DNA from: Megalopta genalis
Taxonomy: Eukaryota; Arthropoda; Insecta; Hymenoptera; Halictidae
DNA: 64,000 nucleotides
Assembly: GCF_051020955.1 (NCBI RefSeq)
Contig: NC_135018.1
Coordinates: forward strand, 6,800,939 to 6,864,938
Direction of reading: 5' to 3'
Shown: positions 1-11,271 of the stretch, piece by piece
Position numbering within the stretch: position 1 is the first letter of the stretch
How the letters are laid out: each line of letters opens with the position of its first letter
Made by a program: the position numbers and the translations under genes
Notes under the pieces: model-generated
The model's input: only the letters and a program-made list of their open reading frames with translations
Database searches by the model: none
Told to the model about the DNA's origin: nothing

Positions 1-483
1 AATTAAAATCAGTGCCGCATAAAACCTGTCGTCCCTCGCCCTCCCCCCCCACCCCTCGTTCTTCGATTTCTCGGTGACCGGAAACGATGCCGGCCGAAAA
101 CATTTGTCCTCTTTGATTACGCGCCGCGCCGTTCGCACTAGAATGTCCGCCGAGCGCGTTTTCATCAAAATGTTAAATGGGTCGTAAGTCGTCCCGCTGC
201 CATTTACAATATTCTGTACATTCGGCCGCGTGCCATGCGATAATTAACGTACCGTCAATTAATTGCTCCTCCGTTTCGACCCGTCAACGACAAACTCGAC
301 CCTCCAGTCATTTTCGAAATCCGCGGAGCGGCGCACTGCATGGCGGACCCATGCCAAACGCGGTGAACACATTTCATGTCTGAAATCATGTATTTTTGTT
401 TAACTTATTTCTTTATTTGTTCCTTTACTGAAATTAATACTTTTATAATACTAATATTTTATAATAACTCAATTAATTATATT
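1..483. other. Gene-free spacer at window start
   Basis: No open frame with recognisable protein similarity, RNA gene or repeat was found here. Base composition is mixed and falls to very AT-rich after about position 380. It may belong to the 5' flank or an upstream intron of the Sidestep-like gene. Confidence 0.5.
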
Positions 484-750
484 AATTATATTATATTATT
501 ATATTATATTATATTATATTATATTATATTATATTATATTATATTATATTATGTTATATTATATTATATTATATTATATTATATTATATTATATTATATT
601 ATATTATATTATATTATATTATATTATATTATATTATATTATATTATATTATATTATATTATATTATATTATATTATATTATATTATATTATATTATATT
701 TATATTATATTATATTATATTATATTATATTATATTATATTATATTATTA
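484..750. repeat. (ATATT)n pentanucleotide microsatellite
   Basis: About 50 near-perfect tandem copies of the 5-bp unit ATATT are interrupted only by isolated changes, such as a G near 553 and one extra T near 700. The long reading frames across it are an artefact of a 5-bp period that contains no stop codon. Confidence 0.97.
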
Positions 751-757
751 ATTAAAC

Positions 758-1547
758 GCAATTAATATCTTTATATGCCGTTGTTTTACCGTATTCACTT
801 TAAATATCGAGCCTTACATTCCATTTCTCAAATACTTGTAATCTATTATGATCTTTAAAATGTTGTAAATGTGAATGTTTTAGCTGTTAATACAGTATTA
901 TTACAACTATAGTAGTAAACAAATTAGGTAACATTTGTGGACAATATTCTCCGTGTATTCCTATTACATTTTAAATAATTAATGAATTCACAGAATTATG
1001 CTTTTAAAATGTCTTTTTTAAAATTATATTTTATAAGTTTGATATATCATATAAGTACACTGACGTTTTAAGTAATACAATGAACTTTATCGTGGGAACA
1101 GATAATACATACTTTAAGTAGCATTATTATAAAATATAACAATATATTATATATTTTATATATCATATAACGATATCGACCGATCAAGAAAGTTGAAAGG
1201 AAAATTTCTCTTGCGTCCTTTAAATAGGGCACAGATTTTGTATTCGTTCTTTTTCCTGGACTTGATACTGTAGTATCCGATGTAATTAGAAGCCTGTTTA
1301 TAAATACAATGTTGGTTAATTAATATTGAAGTGATATCGGTAAGTAATATTAGGGAGGTTAGTAAATAACATTAGATAAATAACATTTGATTTCGTACGT
1401 TCAAAAACATGTCTCCGCAAGTATAACCTGATCCGCTCAGGCTACCTTCGTACGTGCCGGAGGCAATGTTTACTTCCCAATGTATCTTTAGCAATAGCAG
1501 CTAGTAGCAACCAATTCTTTTTTAACAGGACGGTAAGATTTCGCTCT
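758..1547. other. AT-rich spacer without gene
   Basis: AT-rich non-coding sequence. I see no gene, terminal repeat or tandem array in it. Confidence 0.5.
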
Positions 1548-2229
1548 TTAACATGTTGACTGCTGCGTCACCCGTATTCGGGTGACAGCAAAAGTTCTCA
1601 TCAGGCCACGTCACCCGTAATTCGGGTGACGCTGATTTGACTACTCACAAAGGATTTCCGAAAATATTTCGACAAATATTCTACAGGAGGTAATGAAACT
1701 ATTGAATTCTTATAAAAATGGTTTATTAAAAAAATTATTCGCAGTGTATAACATTGAAACATTCTCTGTAAAGTTGAGGTTGATCAGGACAGCTTGGACA
1801 AAAAGTTGTTTGTTTTTTCAGATATGCTCGTGCCTCTGATCGGTCCATTTCGTATCTTTTATTTGACCTGTAGCTTCCTCAGTATCATCAACATCTCTTT
1901 CTTCTTCCATGACCAATTCTCGTAAAATCTCGTCAATAGTATCTTCATAACATTCATTATCACTGAGATTATATTTATCAGTATCCAAATCAGAATCTGA
2001 CGATGTAATTTTATTTATGCTTCTCCTTCCGGGCAATCCGATCTCTTTTCATTATTGAAAAAAAATAAGGGCAGAGATTTTAAGTTATACCATTCGGTAC
2101 TCGGCAACGATTCCAACTGTTCATGCAGGAACAGAAACAGACATGAATTAACAGCGCACGCTTCCTATAGCGGCACGGGTGGCCTGTAGGAGATTTTGTT
2201 GTAAATACGCGTGGCAGTCAACGTGTTAA
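1548..2229. mobile_element. piggyBac-like TTAA element with 43-bp palindromic units (E1)
   Basis: TTAA at both outer edges (1548-1551, 2226-2229) encloses imperfect terminal inverted repeats: CATGTTGACTGC on the left and the complement of GCAGTCAACGTG on the right. Just inside the left end are two tandem units with a 43-bp period. Each carries an inverted repeat, GTCACCCG-loop-CGGGTGAC, at 1567-1586 and 1610-1630. A short acidic frame lies inside (see 1818-2036). TTAA duplication is the hallmark of the piggyBac superfamily. With no transposase core, this is a non-autonomous or deleted copy. Confidence 0.8.
1818..2036 (-). pseudogene. Acidic N-terminal fragment, piggyBac-transposase-like
   Basis: A 72-codon minus-strand frame inside a TTAA element, with no ATG at its start. 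The product is acidic and Ser/Asp/Glu-rich (segments such as SSDSDLDTDKYNLSD) and has one Trp near its end. piggyBac transposases start with a poorly conserved acidic, Ser-rich segment of this kind ahead of the DDE core. No core, DDE residues or Cys-rich tail follow. The assignment rests on composition and on the flanking TTAA ends, not on a diagnostic motif. Confidence 0.4.
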
Positions 2230-2863
2230 AATGCGACCAAAATTAGCACTGCATTCGACTGCATTCATAATTGAAAAATGAAATGAAAACTGAATATATT
2301 CAATTACGTATAACTGAAAAAGTGTCGGAGATATAAAAGTGTAATTTTCGTACAATTGAATTACACACTAGGTAAACACGTTTCTATCACTTATTATTTA
2401 ATTTCAATGAACAAAACACTCATAATCGGTGGTTTTCATTTCAAATGATTTTGAGATTAGCTTCGTCAAAGTCATGTACATACATTGTAGACCCTCTATA
2501 TCTAATTAATCGTTGGGAAAAATTTTCTTCGCTATAAGCATACTTTTATAAAATAACTTTTTACCGCGTTTTTTTCGGCATGCAATTCCTCCACAGTGCG
2601 GCGGCATCGCATAGCGTTTTCACTTATTCCCCGAACGTTCCGACAACGTGTCGAAAAAACACGCATGATTTCGTCGCGCAAATCGACACGCTTCGCGCTC
2701 CCACTTTTTTTCCGCTTCATACCTTTCTTTCTTTTTTTTCAACCGGTTTCGGACGGATCCGAGCGCCATTCGTACGAGGAGAGAGATTAATTTCGAAATT
2801 GGGGTACCTGGCCTTTATTTAATAATGTCGCCCACGGTACTCTTACGCTCTCTCTCTCTCTAT

Positions 2864-2942
<79 letters not shown>

Positions 2943-5900
2943 CACCTTTCTCTCACTCTGTTTTCACACGGTTCGGCTTCAACGTTTCTCTTTCCTCTGC
3001 CATTTTCTTCTTGCTTCTGATGTGCTCGCGATACAAGCTCCGCGAGAATTTTAATTAATTAAGTCGGGTGCGTTGATAAACTGGTTAATCGCCGCGGACA
3101 CGGTAATTGCGTGAGACGACGACGATTTCGAGTTACGTAGATGAGTTTTTCAACAGTTCGCGTTGTACTTCTCTATTCTCGTACTGTTTCGGATTGGATT
3201 TTCGTTGAATGACGTAATTGTAAGGGAACGTAAACTTTATTGTAATGCTTCAACATTGTAACGGTTTTGGTTTGTTTTCGTACTTTGCATTTATCGAATA
3301 AGGCATATTACATTTTTTTATTCTTTCAGTTCGATCATCTTTCAATACAAAAATCGAATACGTCCTATTTCTTGTATTCTTTCATTCTGTTTATTTTTAG
3401 ATAAAATAAAATTTAATACGTCTTTTATATATTTTTAAATATATGTTTTATGTATTTTTTAACAAAAGTAATTTAATAGCTCGTATTTTTTCACTCTTCC
3501 GATCTAATTATTTTGGGCTCAAAAAATTTAATACGTCTTATTCGGTGAATAAAAGATCAATTATGTCCGAAAACGAATTGAAGTCAATTGGTCACCCCGC
3601 AGCAACCGGCCCAACTACCCTACACCTCGAGATTGATACCTGCTGTCTTCGAACAATACGAATTTTGTGCGCCAATACAACAAGTTCGGATTAATCGACA
3701 ATTAACTAAGTTCGATTACAGAGAATGTGTTGCAGCTCCTTATCAACTGCATGCATAATTACCGGTCCGAGGAGTTAATTTCCGTTGAAAGCACAGACTT
3801 AGATCACCGAAGTCACTGTCACCGCGGCACGAGTACTAACTCGGTGTATAACCGTCGGAGTTTCCGGATCCCATGCCTGGTACACGTCGCCTGGATCGGC
3901 GCGACAGCTTGTTAATTAGGCGGAAACAATTTTTCGATGACGCTTCGGGCGGATTACGCAAACTCGGCGACGAGCGTCGCGACGACGTCAACGATGATTT
4001 GCATCGTCGATTAAAACGCGAAATGACGGCGCGGCGGGTCGCGTGGCTGTCAAGAATATTAAGCGGTCGTTGAGTCGTTAACTCGCTTAAATGCGTTCCT
4101 TCTCTTATGAATATGCAAACGGGATTTAATGCGTGGGTTATTTGTCCGTGTGGCTCGCGATAGTACAGGAACACCAGGTCCCGCGAACGCGGGGTTCGTT
4201 TAACAGATTAATAAACCGATCGTCGCCCGGCCCTTTTATTAAGCAATCAGTCCAGGATAGAGTCCTTGTTGCCGTGGCACGCGAGACGATCGATTCCGTG
4301 ATCCCGATCGCAGCGAGACTGGATAATCTCGGGCCTGGTGGAGCAAATAGTTCTTGCTAGTGCTGATCTTGGAATCCCGGCGATGCTTAGCGAACGGAAC
4401 CCTGGAGGGTAATAGAGATTTTATGACCCCGACGCTTTCTCTACTTCTCATTGTTCGACAACTGGAACTGAGATCTATTTCGAATTAATTTGCGACGACT
4501 GTAGCGAATTGAAATTGAAATTCGTACCGACAAAATTTACCGAATTAATTTGTGATGACTATAACGAAAGTCGAGAAGCGATTACATGGAAAACACAGGA
4601 CGCAGGAAATAATGTTTATTAAAAGTTATTAAAATGTGTCCTTAAATCCGTTTGGTGAAAATTGAAATTAAATATAAATTATTGCATTTTTTTTTTCGTA
4701 TAGTATTATATTTATTTAATTAGTAATTCGTAATATAGTATAGTGTTATAGGAATATAGCAGTTATAGTAATTTTTCTGTAGTAATTACAGTGTTATTAT
4801 CATAGTAATAATAGTAATTGTTTACATATAGTAATCGTAACGTTATGTCTATAGACATTCTAAAGATAATTTAGTAAAAAAAAATAGGCGCATACGAAAA
4901 ATCGATAGAAATAGCGTTAAACATTTATAGATCATACAGCCTTAAAGTATGTACTTAAAAGCAGTTTAGTAAATTAGGAAAATTTAGTAAATTTAGTAAA
5001 TTTAGAAAATTTTGTCTGCAGTTTTTGAAAAAGTTCCAGCTTCATGACACATCCTAATTTTAATTCTGAATTTTCAAATCAACCCTTCTGCGGATCACAT
5101 TCGCCGTTATGCATATCAGATTCACATTCTTGGAAATCAAATTTACCCTTCTTCCATCACTTTCGACAAAGTTAATTTGAACTGTGAGAGTATGAATATC
5201 TGTAATAAGATGAATTTCATTGGCAAAATCAATTAAAGCTGGCAAGGTGATGGCACAGTAGGCGCACTTTCTTTGCTAGCGTTAATTAGACATTCTTGGC
5301 ACCCGTTTACCGCAGTTACAGCGAATATATGAACCGTCTAATTGTCATTAACGGGGCATCTTCGTCGGTGTAGCGTTACTCCTAGAGTTTATTTGCCTGT
5401 AGTGTAATTGTTAACGAAAATTATGTATTCACCGAGCTGTATAACGAGAGAGCGAGAAAGAGAGGGGGGGGGAGAGTGGGAGAGAGAAAGAGAGACTTAC
5501 TTCAGTGGCGGCACGCGGTTAATCGCCACAATTAGATTTGGCTCTAATTAGACTTTCTTTTTCACCGGGCAACGAGCCCTGGTATCGTTGCTTGTGAATC
5601 ACCGCGGTTAGGGTCTCGATGTATACAGTGAAAATTAATTTTTGACGTATCCTAGCAATCAGCGGAATTTATTTTACGTGACCCTGCTAAACCGAGAAAC
5701 TTTTGTCCCATGAATTGCAATTTCCATTTTTCCCTACTGTTTTCTTTTTGGTTCTTTTCACAGAGTTGCCTGCCGCTCCATTAAATCGTGCAATTTATTT
5801 CTCTAATCGACTGTTATCGAGTCATTTGAATGCTTAACGACGTAATAATTATAATGTTGTAGACCGAACGGGACAACGAAATAATTGCTATTCGATTACT

Positions 5901-6902
5901 AACGAATTCGATTACTAGACTCGACATTAATCGCTGGTATACGTCGACGGGATTGATTGTCTTGCTGTTTAACAACCACTGTGCTATAATAGAGACGCTC
6001 GACCGAAATGTTTTAATCACCGAACGATAATTGTTTTATGTTCCTGCACCTACTGTAACGTTAGCGCCCGAGTCGACATGATTGGTGGCACGCTATGCCG
6101 ATATTAAAATTCACTGAATTATCTGGATCGCTTTAATAGGATAAGCTATTCACGCTGCAATCAATTCGACGATTTTACTTATAGCCAATTTCAATTCAAA
6201 ACGGCAAAAGTAAGAGCCGAAATTACCGCACTTAATTAACGAACTTTCACGCGCTTACGTAATAAATTCCGCCGTAATTAGTTATGCGCTGAAAATGTTA
6301 CTTGTACGTAATCCAGTTCTCTGCTCTCTCACTTCGCACATGCGAGGTTAATTAACGTTAGCACGCAATCAAAGCGTTCACGTTTCCGGAAAATAAGCCT
6401 TTTTTTAAAACACATTTATGGAAACAATTAACCATTAGCACTCGAAAGACTTCTCTGATAAAGGTCGAGTGCAATGTCGGCATAAAAATATTGGGTTCCA
6501 ATCACAATTATAGTTCTGCACAATTATGCCGATCAATTTTACAATTTTAATCCTTAGTTCAGTTTTTGGAGATATACCACTTTATTATTTACATTGTACA
6601 GACATGTGATATATAACAAAATATAGATATTATAAAATACATTATAGAAATAGCATTATGGAAATACGCTTACATAGATATATAGATTAATTACAACAAT
6701 ATAAAAATATACCTTAAATTGCTAAGTGTTGTAATAACAATAATAAACATTTACAAGTAAAAGTAATATTAGAAATATTTATCTACATACTGACCTTTCA
6801 GATCAACAGATTATTTTTGGTTAAAAGAACAACTGTTGGAATTGCGATTAAATTTAGATTAAGCCCCGAATAGAAGAGTATTAGTGATATACTAATATAT
6901 AT
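2230..6902. other. Gene-free spacer
   Basis: Mixed spacer of about 4.7 kb. It contains the (CT)n tract at 2846-2945, a GA-rich tract near 5444-5500 and AT-rich stretches (about 3240-3550, 4500-5050, 6400-6900). Short frames here show no recognisable domain, and the signal-peptide exon expected upstream of the Ig exon at 13985 was not identified. Confidence 0.5.
2846..2945. repeat. (CT)n microsatellite
   Basis: Almost pure CT dinucleotide run of about 100 bp with a few TTT interruptions. Confidence 0.95.
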
Positions 6903-7166
6903 TGTTACGAATTACAACACTTCTCCCGCGTCGCGGCATTTTATTTACAATAGAGAACACGAACTATAATACAACTGAATTAGAATATGTTAGAGATCTT
7001 CGAATTAGATGGTGTTGATCGCTCGACGGTCCGATCCCGACTCTCCGATTGTCCGTTGATAAAACACCTCCGTGGCAACCCCTCTCTTCTATTTTTCTTT
7101 AAGGAGTTGCTCACAACAGGGCAGTTTCACATTACAGCGACTTGATTTGGACAAGTCGCCGTAACA
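6903..7166 (-). repeat. 3' LTR of the gypsy element
   Basis: 264-bp direct repeat matching 12350-12613 base for base on reading. Read on the minus strand it starts TGTTACGGCGACTTGTCC and ends AATTCGTAACA. In element sense a short purine-rich tract, GGCGAGGAGGGCAA, abuts it and is a plausible polypurine tract. Confidence 0.96.
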
Positions 7167-7884
7167 TTGCCCTCCTCGCCGAATGAGCGGCCGTCCCGGC
7201 CGCGGCAAATTTCACTTGTGTTGACCAACGACAATCGAACCGTTAATCCTGCCAGCTTCAGTCCTATAACCTCGAACTATCGTTCCATCGGACAACTGAC
7301 AGGTAACCTCCACCGCAAGTACTTCTGTCTGAAAAGTAGGTAAACAAGGAAAGAATGTAATTAGTTACCCAGGTGGCCTTTTCCAGACAGTTTACGTCCT
7401 GACATTTGTCCTCCGTCTCAAGGGAAAACCACCAAAAAAACCTTGAGCAGAACGTCAGTACTTCTACGACGCGTACAGCTCTAATCTCTGTCGCTCACCC
7501 TTCCTCTTAATTCTTCGTTTTGAGGCTTGAGCGTTTCTTTCTTGAAGAAGTTTTGAGAACTTCTCACTTGCAGACTTCCCGGGAGTTCCCTGCTCTGATC
7601 AATCACCAAAACTCTTCCCCGGATGCACCTCCAATCACCACAGGATACTACCTGCAGTAATATGGGATCCGGTGCATCTCATTTTGTGGACCAGTCAGGA
7701 AAGGGTGTACCCTCCTGAGAACACGTCCCCACTCCCCAATGGGAGGACGTAATCTTCCAGAGGATACAACTTCCTTCCCCCATCGAACCGTTACTTCCAC
7801 AAATGGAAAGAGCTCAGCGTGTCAGTACACAGATCACTCCCTCGTCTTCTGCGAAGAAACGTCCTCTTCTTGGGTGAGAGACAG
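7167..7884 (-). other. 3' untranslated segment of the gypsy element
   Basis: A 718-bp segment between the pol stop and the 3' LTR. I see no envelope-like or other plausible coding frame. The last bases before the LTR form the putative polypurine tract. Confidence 0.7.
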
Positions 7885-10800
7885 TCAAAGGCTTCTGTGT
7901 ACAGCGTCGTAGCGAGCCAAGCGGTTAACGTGTACGATCTTCGGTTTCGACTTCGGAGAACGAGTTACACGATAAATAATGTCGTTCAGGCGGTCCTGTA
8001 CCACATAAGGACCTTCCCACGCGGACTGCAACTTGGGACATTTTCCTTTCGTCCTTCGTGGTTGGAACAGCCATACTTTCTCGCCTGTAGCAAACGTAAT
8101 TGAATTAGCGTAAACATCATACCAAGATTTCATTTTGTCTCCGCTAATTCTCAGTCTCTGGCGAATAAATTCATGAATTTTAGCCAGTCTGATACGCGTT
8201 TGCTGAACAAACTCGTCCTCCTCATATCTTGATTCAGGCGGGAGTCCTCTCTGAAGATCCATTGGAAGTCGAAGCTCTCTACCAGTGAGAATCATCGATG
8301 GAGTGTTCTTCATTGTCTCGTGTCTGCTTGAGCGATAGGATAGTAAAAATAACGGTATCCAATCGTCCCAATCCCGTTGATGATCCGCTACAAACATTGA
8401 CAAATACTGCAGCAGAGTCCGAATCAACCTCTCCACGAGCCCATCAGATTGTGGATGCAAAGGAGTAGTGCGAGTCTTCTTAATACCAAGCAGCACCATC
8501 AACCGCTTGAAGACCGCCGACTCAAAATTTCTCCCCTGATCCGAATGAAGTTCCAACGGTACGCCATGACGACTTACAACTTCTGTAAGAAGGGCCTTCG
8601 CAACAGTCGTCGCGCGCTGGTCCGGCAACGGAACTACCTCCGGCCATTTCGTAAAATAATCCACAACGACCAGCGCATACTTGTTACCAGCCGCAGACTT
8701 CGGAAACGGTCCCACAATGTCGAGCGCTACCCTTTCAAACGGTGCCCCGACATTATAAATCTTGAGAGGTCCATGTCCCCTCTCCCTCGGACCTTTCCTT
8801 GCGACACAAGTATTACATCGACGACACCAGTCTTCCACATCCTTGCGATTATCAGGCCAGTAAAACTTTCGACGTACCCTGTCCAGAGTTTTGTTCACTC
8901 CGAAATGGCCACCCGCCGGTGTATCATGACAATCTGTCATCACCGAGCTTACCATTTCTCTTGGAACCATCAGTAACCACTTGTTACTTTTTCCATCAGG
9001 GGATTCCCACTTACGAAACAGTAGATCCTCGTACACTTCCAAGGAATCCCAGATTGATACGAGATATTTAATTCTCGTATTCCTGTCCGAAATCTCCTGC
9101 CAATCGGGCCTGCTACCCTCTTTTTTTCTTGACAGGATGAAACCAATTTCTTCATCCTCCTCCTGTTTTCTCCTCCACTCTTCAAAATCAAATGTTTCGC
9201 AGAGTGTCCGCAGAACTACGTCTCCATTTTCTTCCGTCTTCTCCTCCAGGCGCTTGCATCGCGCACAATCCTGCGATTCGCAAGGCCTGCGAGAAAGACC
9301 GTCCGCGTTCTGATGGAGTCTTCCTTCCCGGTGTTTCACCTCAAAGTCATATCCCTGAATCCGCTCGATCCAACGTGCTACCTGTCCTTCCGGATTCTTG
9401 AAAGACAGCAACCAACGTAAAGCAGCGTGATCGGTCCTCAGAAGGAATCTACGCCCATAAAGGTAATGATGAAAATGTTCAATAGATTTCACTATCGCTA
9501 ATAGTTCCTTCCGAGTAACGCAATAATTCTTCTCAGCTTTTCCTAGCGTCTTGGAGAAGTAGGCGATTACTCTCTCCCGACCTTGCTGAATTTGAGAAAG
9601 AACTGCTCCAATTGCAAAATTTGAGGCATCCGTGTCCAAAATGAATTCTGTATTAACCGACGGATAAGAAAGAATGGGTGACTCCATCAATTTCCTTTTT
9701 AAATCCTCGAACGAATGTTCCGCTTCTTCCGTCCACACGAAGATTTTCTCGTTCTCGGTCAAACGATGTAAGGGCTTCGCAATATCGGCGAAATTTTTAA
9801 CAAACTTCCGATAATAAGTGCAAAGACCCAGGAAACTCTTCAACTCGGTCTTATTCTTCGGCACCGGCCAATTCTTTACTGCATCCAATTTTTCAGGATC
9901 AGTTTGTACACCCATCTCGGATACTACGTGTCCAAGATATTTCACTTCTTTGCAGAAGAAATTACACTTCTTCGGGCTCATCAGCAAGCAAGCTTTCCTT
10001 AGGCGAGCAAGTACCTTCCGCAGACGTTGTACTTCCTGTTCAAAACTTCTACCGAAAATTATGATGTCGTCGAGGTATACCAAACAAATCTTCCAGTTTA
10101 AGCCTCTTAAGATGTTGTCCATTAGACGTTCAAAGGTAGCTGGTGCGTTACAAAGACCAAATGGCATGACTTTGAACTGCCATAATCCAGTACCCACACA
10201 AAAGGCAGTCTTTTCCTTATGTACAGGATCCATGGATATCTGCCAATATCCACTTTGTAAGTCGATAGTCGAGAACCAACAGGAGCCATCCAAAGCGTCC
10301 AGCGTATCTTCTATCCTTGGAAGGGGGTACGAATCTTTCTTGGTGATATTGTTCAGACGCCTGTAATCCACGCAAAATCTGATGGACCCGTCCTTCTTCT
10401 TGACCAATACCACGGGTGAAGACCAGGGGCTTTGAGACTTTTCTATGACTCCTTGTCGTTCCATTTTCGACAATAATTCATCTACTTCTGAACGTCGATG
10501 AAGAGGTAATCGTCGGGGTGCCTGTTTTATGGGAAGACTGTCACCGGTATCTATCTTGTGACATACTACGTCACATTTTCCCACCTCTTCGGAATCTTTC
10601 GCAAAAACATCTGCAAATTCCGTCAATAACTCGGCAAAAGTTTTCTTTTGCTCTGCGGACAGGTTTATAGAACATCTCTGATGAAGATCCTGAAGATGAT
10701 TCGGTACTAATGTATTCCTGTTTTTCTTTATCTCCTTCGTAGCCGAATCTTCTCCATACTTCAGCAACGGCACTTGCATTCCTTTCAAATGAAGAACCTC

Positions 10801-11271
10801 GTTTGTAAAGTCTAGTTGACAGGCATGCTTTTTAAGAAATTCGATTCCTAAAATGCATTCTTCCATCATACTGACGAAGAAGAACTCTTCTTCGGTCTCG
10901 ACTTCTCCAATAGAAACAGGTAGATGCTTTTTACCAAAAATCGGTAATCTCTGACCGGAGACTGAAAAAATCTTCACTCCTGTCATGCTCGCCGAACTAT
11001 TCTGCCTTGTAGCATAAGTTTCCCGTAGAAGGTTAACCGATGAGCCCGTGTCCAAGATGATTTTCCTTTTCTTCGCTCCAACGATGCCTTCGACGAAGAA
11101 AATCCCTCGCTGAATAGGTTCCAAACGCAGCACGACAGGGGGAAAAACGGAAGATGAAGTCGGACTATCCCCCATTATACCGACTTCTTGAAGTTTCCCT
11201 GCGAAGTCTCCTTCCTTATTTTCTTTAAACAATCCCGCTGGAGGTGGCCCTTTTTTCCACAGCTCCAGCAA
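7885..11271 (-). CDS. Ty3/gypsy pol: protease, reverse transcriptase, RNase H, integrase
   Basis: The frame is open for 1,128 codons in the -1 frame relative to gag and overlaps gag's end by about 97 nt. It has no ATG at its 5' edge, so it is probably made as a Gag-Pol fusion by frameshifting. Visible motifs are aspartic protease ILDTGSSVN (DTG at 74-76), RT with YLDD at 399-402, RNase H DTDAS at 546-550, and integrase zinc finger (H782, H789, C819, C822). The integrase core has D851, D911 and E947 (D,D-35-E spacing). A GPY/F-type motif (WEGPYVVQDRL) lies near the C terminus. No stop or frameshift is visible, so it could be functional. Confidence 0.96.
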   Translation of the reverse strand: MLELWKKGPPPAGLFKENKEGDFAGKLQEVGIMGDSPTSSSVFPPVVLRLEPIQRGIFFVEGIVGAKKRKIILDTGSSVNLLRETYATRQNSSASMTGVKIFSVSGQRLPIFGKKHLPVSIGEVETEEEFFFVSMMEECILGIEFLKKHACQLDFTNEVLHLKGMQVPLLKYGEDSATKEIKKNRNTLVPNHLQDLHQRCSINLSAEQKKTFAELLTEFADVFAKDSEEVGKCDVVCHKIDTGDSLPIKQAPRRLPLHRRSEVDELLSKMERQGVIEKSQSPWSSPVVLVKKKDGSIRFCVDYRRLNNITKKDSYPLPRIEDTLDALDGSCWFSTIDLQSGYWQISMDPVHKEKTAFCVGTGLWQFKVMPFGLCNAPATFERLMDNILRGLNWKICLVYLDDIIIFGRSFEQEVQRLRKVLARLRKACLLMSPKKCNFFCKEVKYLGHVVSEMGVQTDPEKLDAVKNWPVPKNKTELKSFLGLCTYYRKFVKNFADIAKPLHRLTENEKIFVWTEEAEHSFEDLKRKLMESPILSYPSVNTEFILDTDASNFAIGAVLSQIQQGRERVIAYFSKTLGKAEKNYCVTRKELLAIVKSIEHFHHYLYGRRFLLRTDHAALRWLLSFKNPEGQVARWIERIQGYDFEVKHREGRLHQNADGLSRRPCESQDCARCKRLEEKTEENGDVVLRTLCETFDFEEWRRKQEEDEEIGFILSRKKEGSRPDWQEISDRNTRIKYLVSIWDSLEVYEDLLFRKWESPDGKSNKWLLMVPREMVSSVMTDCHDTPAGGHFGVNKTLDRVRRKFYWPDNRKDVEDWCRRCNTCVARKGPRERGHGPLKIYNVGAPFERVALDIVGPFPKSAAGNKYALVVVDYFTKWPEVVPLPDQRATTVAKALLTEVVSRHGVPLELHSDQGRNFESAVFKRLMVLLGIKKTRTTPLHPQSDGLVERLIRTLLQYLSMFVADHQRDWDDWIPLFLLSYRSSRHETMKNTPSMILTGRELRLPMDLQRGLPPESRYEEDEFVQQTRIRLAKIHEFIRQRLRISGDKMKSWYDVYANSITFATGEKVWLFQPRRTKGKCPKLQSAWEGPYVVQDRLNDIIYRVTRSPKSKPKIVHVNRLARYDAVHRSL

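Noticed and set aside
376..765. 129-codon open frame rich in Ile/Leu/Tyr
   Set aside because: It is the ATATT microsatellite read through; the period creates the frame.
8449..10366. Plus-strand frames over the retrotransposon
   Set aside because: They are antisense shadows of pol, which has all the catalytic motifs.
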